A stretch of 64,000 nucleotides of DNA. Origin: CAJQPP01 sp963793465. GTDB lineage: Bacteria; Planctomycetota; Planctomycetia; Pirellulales; Pirellulaceae. The position numbers were made by a program, and so were the translations under genes. The notes under the pieces were generated by a model. That model saw nothing but the letters and a program-made list of their open reading frames with translations. It was not told the origin of the DNA and did no database searches. Each line of letters starts with the position of its first letter. The stretch's first letter is position 1. Shown piece after piece: positions 1 to 9,446 of this stretch. The DNA is taken from positions 62,001 through 126,000 of the forward strand of contig CAWCAJ010000012.1 of NCBI GenBank assembly GCA_963793465.1, given 5' to 3'.

Positions 1-119
1 AACTGGCGGGCATCGGAAGCATCCGCTATCCGGTGTGCCAGTTCTGACAATACCGTCGGGTCAAGCACGCCGCTTCGCTGCAACAACTGAAAGTATTCGG
101 CTGCGGTGCTGACTGTCAT
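1..119 (-). CDS. Partial CDS, N-terminus of an unidentified protein (possibly Ser/Thr kinase)
   Basis: An open frame starts at an ATG at 119 on the minus strand and runs off the left edge without a stop. The 39 visible residues begin MTVSTAAEYFQLLQRSGVLD and continue with a 'PTVLSELAHRIADASDARQ' helix. This resembles the short helical leader ('LLxxSGLLxPxxL') found before the kinase domain of many planctomycete Hanks-type kinases, but no kinase motif is inside the window, so the function is a guess. Nothing else reads through this stretch convincingly. Confidence 0.45.
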   Translation of the reverse strand, partial: MTVSTAAEYFQLLQRSGVLDPTVLSELAHRIADASDARQ

Positions 120-257
120 GGGAACCGGCGGACGGCTGCAGAACAAGATTGGAAAGCCAGGCAAATCATAGGTTGATTCTGACACCTGATGGTGGATTTT
201 TCAATCGATCGCGGTTGTTTTGGCTGCCAAGGTCCTCGATTACCCGCGAAATGTCGC

Positions 258-1394
258 TCATCTCGCCTGCCCAGGGCCATTCCGCAATTCTTTATAAAGG
301 GTCAGGATTTGCCGCGCACACGCCCCGATGGAAAAATGCCGTCGTGCCATCTGCCGAACGGTGGACGCGATCGTATGTCGATAGCAGGCGTCCCTGAGCA
401 ACACGAGAGCTGCTCTGCTGGACGACTCGGCGGCACCGCTGGGCACCAGCAAGGGGTGCAGTTGGGGGTGCCTGAGGATTTCACGGGTGCCTCCCACATG
501 CGTGGCGACCATCGGCAGACCGCTGGCGCTGGCTTCCAATAACACGCGCCCCAACGGTTCCTGGTAGGCGCAGTGCATCAACAGTGTCGCTTGTCGCATC
601 AACTCTGGCACGTCCGCTCGCTGACCCAACCAGTGCACATGACCTCGCCAGGGGGCCGTCTCAGTCAGGCAACGCAGGTTCTTCTCATAGTCGATAGATT
701 CCTGTTTTTGAGAATGTCTTTGTCCGACAATCAAAAAGTGAGTGTTGGGTTCTTCCTGCAGAATCAAGCGGGCCGCCTCAAGCCAGGTATCCAGACCTTT
801 TCTCAATCCAATCTGCCCAACGAACAGCACCAGCCCGGCTTGGCCGTTGACTCCCAACTCGCGGCGAATACCACCTGAACCGGATCCCGGTCGAAAGATC
901 TGGTCGTCGACGCCGTTATGGATGACACGGACACGTTGTGGATGCAGGCCTTGAGCCACGTGATAATCGCGTGTGGCGGATGAAACAGCGACGAGTTTGG
1001 CGTGGTGGTTCAAATCCTGAACCGCCTGCCGACTCAATTTGATGATGTCTCGCAGATAGCCGAGCGATGGCTGCTTGAGGCTGTGGCAGACCGGTCCGCA
1101 AATCCGGGCTGCAGTCAGGCTGTTGCAATGAACGACATCGGGAGACTGGGACAGGATCAGTTCCTGTAGCTTGAACCGCAGGCTTGCCAAAGGTAGACGT
1201 GCCCCGTTGAGTGAAAAATCAAAAGGCAGCAACTGGACACCTGAACCGGACAGGGCTCTGGAGAAGGGTGTACCCACGGGGACGGCCGCCGCAAAGGACC
1301 AGCGTTCACGCATCAATTCCGGCAAGATCGCCAGCAGTGAGTTTTCACCGCCATTCAACGTGCCATACTCGGCAATGATCAGTGCCGCAGGCAT
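258..1394 (-). CDS. Glycosyltransferase family 4 (GT-B fold)
   Basis: About 378 residues. The C-terminal half shows the GT4 pattern: 'VLFVGQIGLRKGLDTWLEA' opening the second Rossmann domain, then 'EPLGRVLLEASASGLP', the EX7E nucleotide-sugar motif, followed by 'VGGTREIL'. The N-terminal half has the Gly-rich 'YGTLNGGENSLL' acceptor-side loop. The family transfers sugars from NDP-sugars to lipid or polysaccharide acceptors on the cytoplasmic face; the substrate cannot be read from sequence. I chose the ATG at 1394, where the conserved 'MPAALIIAEYGTLNGG' strand begins; an in-frame start at 1493 would overlap korB. It lies 58 bp downstream of korB on the same strand but has no obvious functional link to it. 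Confidence 0.8.
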   Translation of the reverse strand: MPAALIIAEYGTLNGGENSLLAILPELMRERWSFAAAVPVGTPFSRALSGSGVQLLPFDFSLNGARLPLASLRFKLQELILSQSPDVVHCNSLTAARICGPVCHSLKQPSLGYLRDIIKLSRQAVQDLNHHAKLVAVSSATRDYHVAQGLHPQRVRVIHNGVDDQIFRPGSGSGGIRRELGVNGQAGLVLFVGQIGLRKGLDTWLEAARLILQEEPNTHFLIVGQRHSQKQESIDYEKNLRCLTETAPWRGHVHWLGQRADVPELMRQATLLMHCAYQEPLGRVLLEASASGLPMVATHVGGTREILRHPQLHPLLVPSGAAESSSRAALVLLRDACYRHTIASTVRQMARRHFSIGACARQILTLYKELRNGPGQAR

Positions 1395-1452
1395 GATTCC
1401 ATCCCAAAAACCGGGATCGCGATGAGCCGATCGGACGCCGGTGAATCCGCCA

Positions 1453-2457
1453 TCAATCGACCGTCCAGATATCACCGCTACGCAGCAAGGCATTCAAATC
1501 TCCAGCACCGTAATCGGCGATGGCGGCGTCCACCTGTTGATTCAATGCCTCGTCATACGTGGGTCGAGAGACGGATCGAAACACGCCGATTGGCTCAGGA
1601 AACTCGGGCACCCGCATCCGACTCAGCAGAAATGCCGGCGTAGGATTTTCACATGTTTCGTCATGCACCCACAGATCCGCTGCATCGGCGTCGGTCACCT
1701 CGGGCAGCAGCCCATTCAATCGAATGCCCTTCTCCGAATCGTTACCAAATATCAGCGGTTTTCCATGTTCCAGGACCACCGAGTTCTCCAGCTTGACGTC
1801 CTTTTCCTTCATGTAATCCCACACGCCGTCATTGAACACGTTGCAATTCTGATAAACCTCTACAAACGAAGTCCCTTTGTGGTGAGCTGCCCGTGTCAAG
1901 GTCGACACCAGATGCTTGATATTGAAGTCGACCGAGCGGGCCACGAACGAAGCTTCCGCGGCAATCGCAATTGAAAGCGGGTTCAAGGGATGGTCAATCG
2001 AGCCCCGGGGAGTGCTTTTGGTGACGTGCCCCACGGGCGAAGTCGGCGAGTATTGACCCTTGGTCAGACCATAGATGCTGTTATTGAAAAGAATGATATT
2101 AACGTCGATATTGCGACGAATCGCGTGCATCAAGTGGTTGCCTCCGATGCTCAGGGCGTCCCCATCCCCGGTGATGACCCAGACACTCAGGTCGGGCCGC
2201 GTGCTTTTCAGGCCCGTCGCAAAAGCCGGTGCGCGACCGTGGATGCTATGAATCCCGTAGGAATTTACATAGTAGGGAAACCGGCTGGAGCAGCCGATGC
2301 CGGAGATGAAAACGGTTTTTTCCCGCGGCACTCCCAACGTCGGCAGCACTTTCTTCATCTGAGCCAAGATGGAATAGTCGCCGCAGCCGGGGCACCAACG
2401 GATATCCTGGTCGGATGCGAAGTCAGCAGGTTTCAGGACGGGTAGTTCAATACTCAT
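1453..2457 (-). CDS. korB: 2-oxoacid:ferredoxin oxidoreductase beta subunit (KorB-like)
   Basis: 334 residues. This is the thiamine-diphosphate-binding subunit of an oxidoreductase that converts 2-oxoglutarate (or a related 2-oxoacid) to the acyl-CoA using ferredoxin. 'WCPGCGD' near the N-terminus and 'GIGCSSRFPYY' are the cluster/active-site segments, and 'GDGDALSIGGNHLMHAIRRN' followed by 'NNSIYGLTKGQ.SPTSP' is the ThDP-Mg motif of the KorB/OorB branch. The start at 2457 (MSIELPVLKP) fits family length; a start at 2517 would add 20 unconserved residues. It lies 68 bp after korA on the same strand, so the two form an operon encoding a two-subunit enzyme. Confidence 0.9.
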   Translation of the reverse strand: MSIELPVLKPADFASDQDIRWCPGCGDYSILAQMKKVLPTLGVPREKTVFISGIGCSSRFPYYVNSYGIHSIHGRAPAFATGLKSTRPDLSVWVITGDGDALSIGGNHLMHAIRRNIDVNIILFNNSIYGLTKGQYSPTSPVGHVTKSTPRGSIDHPLNPLSIAIAAEASFVARSVDFNIKHLVSTLTRAAHHKGTSFVEVYQNCNVFNDGVWDYMKEKDVKLENSVVLEHGKPLIFGNDSEKGIRLNGLLPEVTDADAADLWVHDETCENPTPAFLLSRMRVPEFPEPIGVFRSVSRPTYDEALNQQVDAAIADYGAGDLNALLRSGDIWTVD

Positions 2458-2525
2458 GGGGTTACCTTGCCGCCAACATGGTCGAGGTTCGGGGAATCCG
2501 GGACCCAATGGACTCAAAAAAAGGC

Positions 2526-4394
2526 CTATGCGTTTCCAGTGATCTCATTGATTTTGGCCACCACTTCCGAAACTGCAAAGGGTTTGCCTTTGACTTTGTT
2601 CAAACCGATCGTGGGCCGCTGGAAAGTCGCATTCAGCAACAACCGCAACTGCCCACAATTCAACTCGGGGATCAGGACGCGTTCATATCTCTCGAGCAGC
2701 GGCCCCAGATCCGGTGGCAGGGGATTCAACCAACGTAGGTGGACATGGGCCACGGCAATTCCGGCCTGTTGGCATTGCATCACGGCCGTGCGGCAGGAAC
2801 CGTAAGTGCCGCCCCAACTGACAACCAATGTGCCCTGATCCGGCCCGAAGACCTGCAAGGGACGGAGGGTTCTGGCAACGCCTGCGACTTTGGCGGCACG
2901 GGTCTCGACCATGTGTTGATGGTTCTCCGGATCGTAACTGACATTGCCTGTCACGTCCTCTTTCTCCAGGCCGCCGATGCGATGCATCAGCCCCGGAGTA
3001 CCAGGCAAGGCCCAGGGTCGAGCCAGGTTTTCATCCCGCTCATAAGGCAGAAAGGCCGTTCCATTATCGCGGCCTTGCGGGTGCCGGACCTGGATCCGAT
3101 CCAGGTGTTCCACATCCGGTAATCTCCAGGGCTCTGATCCGTTGGCAATATACCCATCGGAAAGAATGAAAACAGGTGTCATGAATTGAACTGCGATACG
3201 CCAGGCATCAATGGCAGTGTAAAAACAATCCGCAGGACTTTGAGCTGCAATGACCGGAATGGGAGATTCGCCGTTGCGTCCATGCAGCACCATCAGCAAA
3301 TCCGATTGCTCGGTCTTGGTGGGTAAACCCGTGCTGGGCCCACCCCGTTGGATGTCGATTACAATCAGGGGCAATTCCAGCATTACGCCCAGGCCAATTC
3401 CCTCGCCCTTCAACGCGATGCCGGGTCCACTGCTGGTGGTCACAGCCATGCTGCCGCCAAAGGAAGCACCGATCGCCGAACAGACCGCTGCGATTTCATC
3501 CTCGGCCTGAAAAGTGCGGACGCCAAAGTGCTTGAACTTGCTGAGTTCATGCAGCACGTCGCTGGCGGGAGTAATGGGATAGGAACCCAGAAACAGAGAC
3601 TTGCCGCTTAAATGGGCTGCGGCGATCAATCCCCAGGCCAACGCCTGGTTCCCCATCACATTGCGGTACGTGCCGGGCTGCAGGTTGGCCTCTCCTACCT
3701 GAAACGTGGAGGCAAAATCTTCCGTGGTTTCCCCGTAATTCCAACCGGCCTTGAGCGATAGTCGATTCGCCCGAATGATTTTTTCCTTGCCGGCGAATTT
3801 GCTCTCGATGAAACGCAGGGTCGGCGATACATCGCGGCCGTACAGCCAAAATACCAGACCCATCGCAAAAAAGTTCTTGCATCGATCCGCGAATTTTGTG
3901 CTCAGATCCAATTCCTCGACCGCTTTACGCGTCAGCGTGGTCATGGCGACTTCGATAACGCGATAGCCCTCCACGACGCCATCTTCCAGAGGATTGGACT
4001 CCAGTTGAGCGAGCTTCAGATCCTTGGCATCAAAACTATCGGAATTGACAATTAAAATGCCACCCCGTTTCAGGTCCCCGATGTTTGTTACCAAAGCCGC
4101 CGGATTCATGCACACCAGGGCATCCAGGCCGTCGCCGGGGGTGAAGATTTCCTCGGCTGCAAATTGAACCTGGAATCCACTCACTCCGGCCCGCGTCCCC
4201 CGCGGCGCTCGAATCTCGGCGGGAAAGTCCGGAAAGGTGGCCACGTCGTTGCCCGCCAACGCCGATGTATTGGTGAGCTGGCTGCCCAGCAACTGCATGC
4301 CGTCTCCGGAATCTCCGGCCAGACGTACGGTGACTCCCCGGACGTCTTCCGTGGGTTTGTTGGAAGCAGGGAAAAGGTCGCTGTTGGTTATCAT
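2526..4394 (-). CDS. korA: 2-oxoacid:ferredoxin oxidoreductase, fused gamma-alpha subunit (KorA-like)
   Basis: 622 residues. Residues ~20-210 are the gamma domain ('VRLAGDSGDGMQLLGSQL', 'ALVCMNPAAL'). Residues ~235-600 are the alpha pyrimidine-binding domain with 'GSYPITPASDVLHELSK', 'AEDEIAAVCSAIGASFGG', 'TTSSGPGIALKGEGIGLG' and 'IQRGGPSTGLPTKTEQSDL', all diagnostic of KorA. The gamma-alpha fusion is the usual organisation of the two-subunit enzymes. With KorB it would run the ferredoxin-dependent 2-oxoglutarate step of the TCA cycle in the cytoplasm; exact 2-oxoacid preference is inferred. ATG at 4394; no strong ribosome-binding site is visible. Confidence 0.9.
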   Translation of the reverse strand: MITNSDLFPASNKPTEDVRGVTVRLAGDSGDGMQLLGSQLTNTSALAGNDVATFPDFPAEIRAPRGTRAGVSGFQVQFAAEEIFTPGDGLDALVCMNPAALVTNIGDLKRGGILIVNSDSFDAKDLKLAQLESNPLEDGVVEGYRVIEVAMTTLTRKAVEELDLSTKFADRCKNFFAMGLVFWLYGRDVSPTLRFIESKFAGKEKIIRANRLSLKAGWNYGETTEDFASTFQVGEANLQPGTYRNVMGNQALAWGLIAAAHLSGKSLFLGSYPITPASDVLHELSKFKHFGVRTFQAEDEIAAVCSAIGASFGGSMAVTTSSGPGIALKGEGIGLGVMLELPLIVIDIQRGGPSTGLPTKTEQSDLLMVLHGRNGESPIPVIAAQSPADCFYTAIDAWRIAVQFMTPVFILSDGYIANGSEPWRLPDVEHLDRIQVRHPQGRDNGTAFLPYERDENLARPWALPGTPGLMHRIGGLEKEDVTGNVSYDPENHQHMVETRAAKVAGVARTLRPLQVFGPDQGTLVVSWGGTYGSCRTAVMQCQQAGIAVAHVHLRWLNPLPPDLGPLLERYERVLIPELNCGQLRLLLNATFQRPTIGLNKVKGKPFAVSEVVAKINEITGNA

Positions 4395-5040
4395 TCGGGA
4401 GGAATCTGCGTCAGCGGTCCAGCCGTGGCCTCATCCTGGATGACGCCAAGCAGCGGTTCGACGGCAGCGCAAGTTGGATTGATTTGATGGAGCAGGAAGA
4501 ATCTGATGGAGCAGGAAGACTGGCAACACGTGGCTTCAACCGGGGTACCCCTCAGCTGGATCATTAGCCATCGGCTCTTAAGTTTCGCAGAATTCACATC
4601 GCTTCGAAAGTACAACCGGGCCAGAAACCAGCCGGTTTTCCAGTGTTTTGACGATGGGAAAACGGTCTCCGCAGGTGCCGTGGGGCGGTCCCGAGCAATG
4701 ACCTGTCCCATGCACAAGGCCTGCCCGACCACCTGGACGCTCGGAACGGGAACTGGGGGACCCCGGTCCCCAACCGCCCAGCTCGACTACCTTCAGGACC
4801 AACGCACGGATCCGATCGAGACCGCCGAAAACAAAATCCAGGGACAGCAGCAGGTACCGAGCAGCAGCAGTAGGTACCGACTGCCGACAACCCATGACGT
4901 GCGCGGTGGACCTGGGCAGACTGCCGCGGGTTTAGCGTGTTTCTAAGCCCTCCAATACCTGCTAAAATCCCACGCTCCTGGAGCCCATCGCACTCCTTAA
5001 CTCTGACTATGACTGGAATTCGAAAAGGAAACCGTTCGCC
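4395..5040. other. Intergenic gap between divergent korA and ndk
   Basis: This 646-bp gap separates the minus-strand korA from the plus-strand ndk, so promoters for both should lie here. I see a 19-bp tandem duplication (4482-4519) and a repeated 'GCAG(C/T)AGGTACCGA' pair near 4850-4880. Open frames of 105-146 codons exist on both strands but have arginine-, serine- or glutamine-rich shadow composition, no domain signature and no clear start, so I do not call them genes. A weak -10-like TAAAAT lies about 70 bp before ndk. Confidence 0.6.
4482..4519. repeat. 19-bp tandem duplication
   Basis: Two adjacent 19-bp units, 'AT(T/C)TGATGGAGCAGGAAGA', differ at one position. They lie in the korA-ndk gap; no function can be assigned. 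Confidence 0.8.
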
Positions 5041-5502
5041 ATGCAACGTACCCTGGTACTGCTCAAGCCCGATTGTGTTCAGCGTCGACTGATGGGCCAG
5101 ATCATCTCTCGATTCGAGAGCAAGTCGCTGAATATCATTGCCATGAAGCTCATGAATGTCACTCCCGAATTGGCGAAGCAGCATTATGCGGAACATGTGG
5201 AAAAGCCCTTCTACCCGGGCTTGGAGGAGTTCATTACCGGTGCACCCGTGCTGGCCATGATCGTAGAGGGCCTGGATTCAATCACGGTGGTGCGAAACAT
5301 GTTGGGAGCGACCAACGGGCTGAAGGCGGCGCCGGGTACCATCCGCGGAGATTACAGCGGCAGCCGTCAAATGAATCTTGTACACGCTTCCGACGGCGAA
5401 GAGGCCGCCTGCCGCGAGATTGCATTGTATTTTCGCGATGACGAAATCTGCGGTTACGAACCGACGCTGACGCCCTGGTTCAAGGCCGGCGACGAATCCT
5501 GA
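5041..5502 (+). CDS. ndk: Nucleoside diphosphate kinase
   Basis: 153 residues, normal family length. It transfers the gamma-phosphate between nucleoside triphosphates and diphosphates through a phosphohistidine. The start 'MQRTLVLLKPDCVQRRLMG' carries the KPD motif, 'TIRGDYS' is present, and the active-site histidine is H115 in 'NLVHASDGEEAA'. A purine-rich 'AAAAGGAAA' lies just before the ATG. It is a single gene, converging on the minus-strand secretion genes with only 66 bp between the stops. Confidence 0.97.
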   Translation: MQRTLVLLKPDCVQRRLMGQIISRFESKSLNIIAMKLMNVTPELAKQHYAEHVEKPFYPGLEEFITGAPVLAMIVEGLDSITVVRNMLGATNGLKAAPGTIRGDYSGSRQMNLVHASDGEEAACREIALYFRDDEICGYEPTLTPWFKAGDES

Positions 5503-5568
5503 GCCTGGAACCGCAGCGGCCCGGCCAAATCGGGTGTACCAAATGGGGTGTGCCAAATCCGGACCGTA

Positions 5569-7239
5569 TCAGGGTTCGCGAATGCTCGTATCGAGGCTGC
5601 GGAACAGTGGGTAGATAAAGAAGTCGATCACACGCCGCCGCCCGACCTTGATATCGGCGGTGGCGGCCATGCCGGGACGCAGGAATCGATCGTCTCCATC
5701 GGGAATGTCACGCAATTGGGGGGCGTTTTCGCTTTGATCAATCCGCACCCGCACGTAGTAAAACGAGCGGGACATGCCTGGTTGACCCTCTTCGGTAATG
5801 TCGGCATTGATGGTCTCTACAAAACCATTCAACGTGCCGTGTTTCATGTATGGGAAGGCCCCAATCTTGATTCGTACACCTTTGGGTTTCCCGTCCTGGG
5901 ACGGCCGGATCAGGGCAATGTCCTTGCTTTCGACTTTGACTTCCAGCTCCAGAGGAGAATCGGCCGGAATCAGCTTCATGATCGGCTGCCCCGGACTGAC
6001 GACTGAGGAGGGGTCGGCAATTTCGATGACTTTGTATTCGGCATATTCGGTAGGGGCGTAGATCACCACCAGCTCGTTGGCACGACGGGCTTTGATCAGG
6101 TCCTCTTCCACTTCCTTCTTTTCCTGGCGTTTCTGGGCCAGTTCCAGGCTGATCGCCGCTTGTTCCTTGGCGATTTGGGATTCGTATTGCGTTTGCAGTA
6201 CCGTGAATTGGGCGTCGGTTTCGGTGACGGTTTTCTCTGCCGTAATCAGGTTGTTTTTGGCGTAGTTCAATTCCATTTGGGCATTGCGGACATCGTCCAG
6301 TGTGCCCGCTCCCTTGTCGTACAGGGAGCGATCTTTGCGGAGTGTTTCTTCACGGTGCTCCACCAGGTCTCCGCGCGAGTTGACTTCAGCCACATTTTTT
6401 TCTTTTTGGGCCACCAATTTGCGGATTTCAGCCTCGTATTCCAGTTTGGCCGCCTCCATTTGTCGGCGACGGTCCAGAAACAGGATTTGCTGATTGAGCC
6501 ACACGGGGTCGTCGTCGTGCCCTTGGATGGAAAATTCGGTTTTGCGTTGCTCGGCTTCCAGGCGATGGGTTTCGGCTTGCAAGCCATTCAAGCGGGTTTC
6601 CAGTTTCTTGACATCGGCCTCGGAAAACGTGGGATCCAGCGTCACCAATTGCTGGCCTGCCTGTACGGTATCGCCGAAATCTACCTCGAATTTGCGAATC
6701 GGACTGGTCTGCGGTGAATTGATGACAAACGTGCGTTCCGTGGCGATCAGCTTGCCCTCGGCCACCACGACCCGGTCCACCTGGGCCCACCAGGCCCAGG
6801 CAATCGCCGCCACCAACAGCAGAATGACGGTGTACAACGTCCATCGCAGACCACCCGCCACCTTCCGATGTTCCATCTCGACCGCGTCAGGCTGGAACTC
6901 CATCACCAATCGACTGATCTTGCGTTGCCGGCGTGGGGGCTTCTTGCGTTTGGCTTTGGGAGCAGGCGGTCGTGATTTCGATGACTCTGCCGCCGGGGGG
7001 GCCTGGGTATCGGGTTGCGTCGGAGACTGCTTTTGCGGTGCCGGAACCGGCTGTTCCCGATTCGGTTCGCCGGGGTTGCGTGGGTGCGCAGGTTCACGCA
7101 CGATTCCCGAGGGCACACCCATTGATTTTTGGGTGGTCACTGAGGTTTGAGTGGCGGGTGGATTTTTTTCCGACGCCGGTCCCTTCCTGCGATCGCCTGG
7201 ATCTTCAGGAGTTACCGGTGTCCCATCTGCTGATACCAT
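5569..7239 (-). CDS. Type I secretion periplasmic adaptor (HlyD-family membrane fusion protein)
   Basis: 556 residues. After a ~120-residue Pro/Lys-rich cytoplasmic N-terminus there is one membrane segment ('LYTVILLLVAAIAWAWWA'), a beta-barrel/lipoyl half ('SPIRKFEVDFGDTVQAGQQL'), a long coiled coil rich in Glu/Gln/Lys (~230-400), the second lipoyl half and a beta-barrel domain ending 'LRPGMAATADIKVGRRRVIDFF'. Such proteins link the inner-membrane ABC exporter to the outer-membrane channel. The start at 7239 (MVSADGTP) overlaps the exporter stop by 28 bp, which suggests translational coupling. The proline-rich extension is longer than usual. The outer-membrane TolC partner is not in the window. 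Confidence 0.88.
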   Translation of the reverse strand: MVSADGTPVTPEDPGDRRKGPASEKNPPATQTSVTTQKSMGVPSGIVREPAHPRNPGEPNREQPVPAPQKQSPTQPDTQAPPAAESSKSRPPAPKAKRKKPPRRQRKISRLVMEFQPDAVEMEHRKVAGGLRWTLYTVILLLVAAIAWAWWAQVDRVVVAEGKLIATERTFVINSPQTSPIRKFEVDFGDTVQAGQQLVTLDPTFSEADVKKLETRLNGLQAETHRLEAEQRKTEFSIQGHDDDPVWLNQQILFLDRRRQMEAAKLEYEAEIRKLVAQKEKNVAEVNSRGDLVEHREETLRKDRSLYDKGAGTLDDVRNAQMELNYAKNNLITAEKTVTETDAQFTVLQTQYESQIAKEQAAISLELAQKRQEKKEVEEDLIKARRANELVVIYAPTEYAEYKVIEIADPSSVVSPGQPIMKLIPADSPLELEVKVESKDIALIRPSQDGKPKGVRIKIGAFPYMKHGTLNGFVETINADITEEGQPGMSRSFYYVRVRIDQSENAPQLRDIPDGDDRFLRPGMAATADIKVGRRRVIDFFIYPLFRSLDTSIREP

Positions 7240-9446
7240 AATTCCTGATATACCTTTGAGTGGTCGAGTAATGCTCGATGATTGCCAATGTGTTCCACGC
7301 GACCCCGTTCCAACACCACGATGGCATCGCAACCGGTTAACGTCGAGAGACGGTGGGAAACGATCAGCACGGTCCGTCCGCGGGCGATGCTTTTCAGGTT
7401 TCTCTGGATAATGGCTTCGCTTTCCGGGTCCAAGGCGCTGGTGGCTTCATCAAAAATCAGAATCCGCGGATTGGTCAGCAATGCCCGGGCGATCGCCAGT
7501 CGTTGTTTCTGACCGCCGGAAAGGTTGGAGCCACTTTCCTCCAACATTGTATCGTAGGACTGGGGCATCCTTTCGACAAACTCGTCGGCCCCCGCCAGTT
7601 TGGCCGCATAAACGATTTCCTGGAAAGTGGCGTTACTTTTGGCCATCCCGATGTTCTCGCGGACCGTTCCGCGGAACAGGAAATTTTCCTGAAGTACGAC
7701 GCCGATATTTTGTCGCAGATGAGCGACATCCAGCTCCCGCATGTCCAAGCCATCGATGCGAATCAGGCCCGATTGAATCGGGTACATCCCCTGCACCAAT
7801 CGCGTCACGGTCGTTTTGCCGGATCCGCTGCGACCGACCAGGCCGACGATTTTTCCAGCTGGAATTTCGATATCCACCCCATCCAGGGCGGGAGCGGTAG
7901 TCGGCGTGTACTGGAACGTAACGTTTTCGAACTCGATTTTTCCGTCGATGGGTGGCCTGAGACCGTGACCCAAGCCGGCTTCGATGGGTCGGTTCATAAC
8001 CTCGCCCAACATGCGAACGGAAAGCGCACATTCCTGGTAGGAGTGAATCAGGGACACCAATTGCACCAGCGGACCGGAAACGCGGCCGGAAATCATGTTA
8101 AAGGCCACCAACGCCCCCACCGTGATTTCGTCAGCGAATACCAGGCTGGCTCCGACGAAGACGATCGCCACGGTCATCAGTTTTTCCAGAAATTTGGAAA
8201 TCGTAGTGGCGGCAATGGAAATCTTGCCCACACGATAGTGCATGGCAATGGCCTGCGCGGAGCGATCATCCCATTTCTTGCGTTGCGTGGGCTCCATGCT
8301 CAGCGCCTTGACGGTCTGAGCACCATGAATGGTTTCAACCAGCATGGCTTGCCGATCCCCTTCGGCGATGTACAGGGCTTCCAGACGACGTCGGTAGGGT
8401 CCCAGCAACAAGCCGATCGTGGCGGCCAACAAAGCCGAAAAGAACAGCACGATCAGGCAGAGTTTCCAACTGTAGTAATAGAGAATTGGCAGGAAGACCA
8501 CCAAGGCGGCCGAATCCAACAGCGTCAAAAACAGGGATCCTGTGAGGAACTCCCGAATCTTGGAGCCCTGTTGCATATGTTTGGTCAGCACGCCCGCCGT
8601 GATACGCTCAAAGTAATTCATGGGCAGCGATAACATGTGCTGGAACGTACGCGTGGCCACCCGCACATCGATCTTGCTGGTGGCATGCAGCAGCAAATAG
8701 CTTCGCAGGTAATTCAACAGGGCGTCGAAGCCCAATGCGATCACGATCCCGACCGTAATCACTGTCAACGTATTGATGGCTTCATTGACCAGCACCTTGT
8801 CGATCACGATCTGGAAATACAGCGGCACGACCAATGCCAGCAGATACATGAAGAAGGCCGCCACGATCACGTCGATGAAGGAGGTCCATTGCCGCGCCAT
8901 CTCGGGTAGAAACCATCGCAGACTGAATGGCTGCTGCGAATCCAGCAGTGAGTAGCGGCGTTTCGCCAGGATCACATCGCCGTCCCAATTCTTCTGGAAC
9001 GCCTTGCGATCCAGGAACAGAAAGTCATTGCGATCCGCCAGCGGATCGAAAATGGCCAGCTCTTCCTGGATCTTGCCGTCTTCCCCCTCGGTCTGACGGA
9101 GGCCCACCATGATGACGTAGTTGCCATTTCGCAGCCGAGCCATCACCGGGAAGGCCTGTCCCATCTGCCGCAGTTGACGCCATTTGAGTTTGGTCTGTTT
9201 GACCTTGAACCCGTTGTCCTTGGCCATCCTCAGGATCCGCCGGGAGTTGGGTTCACTTTCTTCCAACGAGTAGTCGTGGATCAAACGCTCCACGCTCATG
9301 TCGACCCCGTGATGCCGTCCCACCAGGGCCAGGCATTTTACGGCCGTATGCTTCATCTCCGAACGAGGCGGTTCTCGTAGATCGTCATCGGCGTCCTCAA
9401 TTTCGTCTTGGGGTTCGTCGAAGGAATCAGAGGGATGGTCGGTCAT
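7212..9446 (-). CDS. Type I secretion ABC exporter with degenerate C39-like domain
   Basis: 744 residues. Residues ~30-150 form a C39 peptidase fold in which the catalytic 'ECG' cysteine is replaced ('HTAVKCLALVGRHHG') and the active histidine position reads 'NYVIMVG', while 'FDP' is kept. This is the non-proteolytic C39-like domain of RTX-type exporters, which binds the substrate without cleaving it. A six-helix transmembrane domain (~185-480) follows, then the ATPase: Walker A 'GRSGSGKTT' from ~539, signature 'LSGGQKQRLA' at 642, Walker B 'ILIFDEATSALD' at ~662 and the H-loop 'IVSHRLS'. It lies between the HlyD adaptor and the RTX protease, the obvious cargo. Confidence 0.92.
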   Translation of the reverse strand: MTDHPSDSFDEPQDEIEDADDDLREPPRSEMKHTAVKCLALVGRHHGVDMSVERLIHDYSLEESEPNSRRILRMAKDNGFKVKQTKLKWRQLRQMGQAFPVMARLRNGNYVIMVGLRQTEGEDGKIQEELAIFDPLADRNDFLFLDRKAFQKNWDGDVILAKRRYSLLDSQQPFSLRWFLPEMARQWTSFIDVIVAAFFMYLLALVVPLYFQIVIDKVLVNEAINTLTVITVGIVIALGFDALLNYLRSYLLLHATSKIDVRVATRTFQHMLSLPMNYFERITAGVLTKHMQQGSKIREFLTGSLFLTLLDSAALVVFLPILYYYSWKLCLIVLFFSALLAATIGLLLGPYRRRLEALYIAEGDRQAMLVETIHGAQTVKALSMEPTQRKKWDDRSAQAIAMHYRVGKISIAATTISKFLEKLMTVAIVFVGASLVFADEITVGALVAFNMISGRVSGPLVQLVSLIHSYQECALSVRMLGEVMNRPIEAGLGHGLRPPIDGKIEFENVTFQYTPTTAPALDGVDIEIPAGKIVGLVGRSGSGKTTVTRLVQGMYPIQSGLIRIDGLDMRELDVAHLRQNIGVVLQENFLFRGTVRENIGMAKSNATFQEIVYAAKLAGADEFVERMPQSYDTMLEESGSNLSGGQKQRLAIARALLTNPRILIFDEATSALDPESEAIIQRNLKSIARGRTVLIVSHRLSTLTGCDAIVVLERGRVEHIGNHRALLDHSKVYQELWYQQMGHR

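Noticed and set aside
4391..4946. Open frames of 105-146 codons on both strands in the korA-ndk gap.
   Set aside because: They overlap each other, lack ribosome-binding sites and conserved features, and look like chance open frames in GC-rich DNA.
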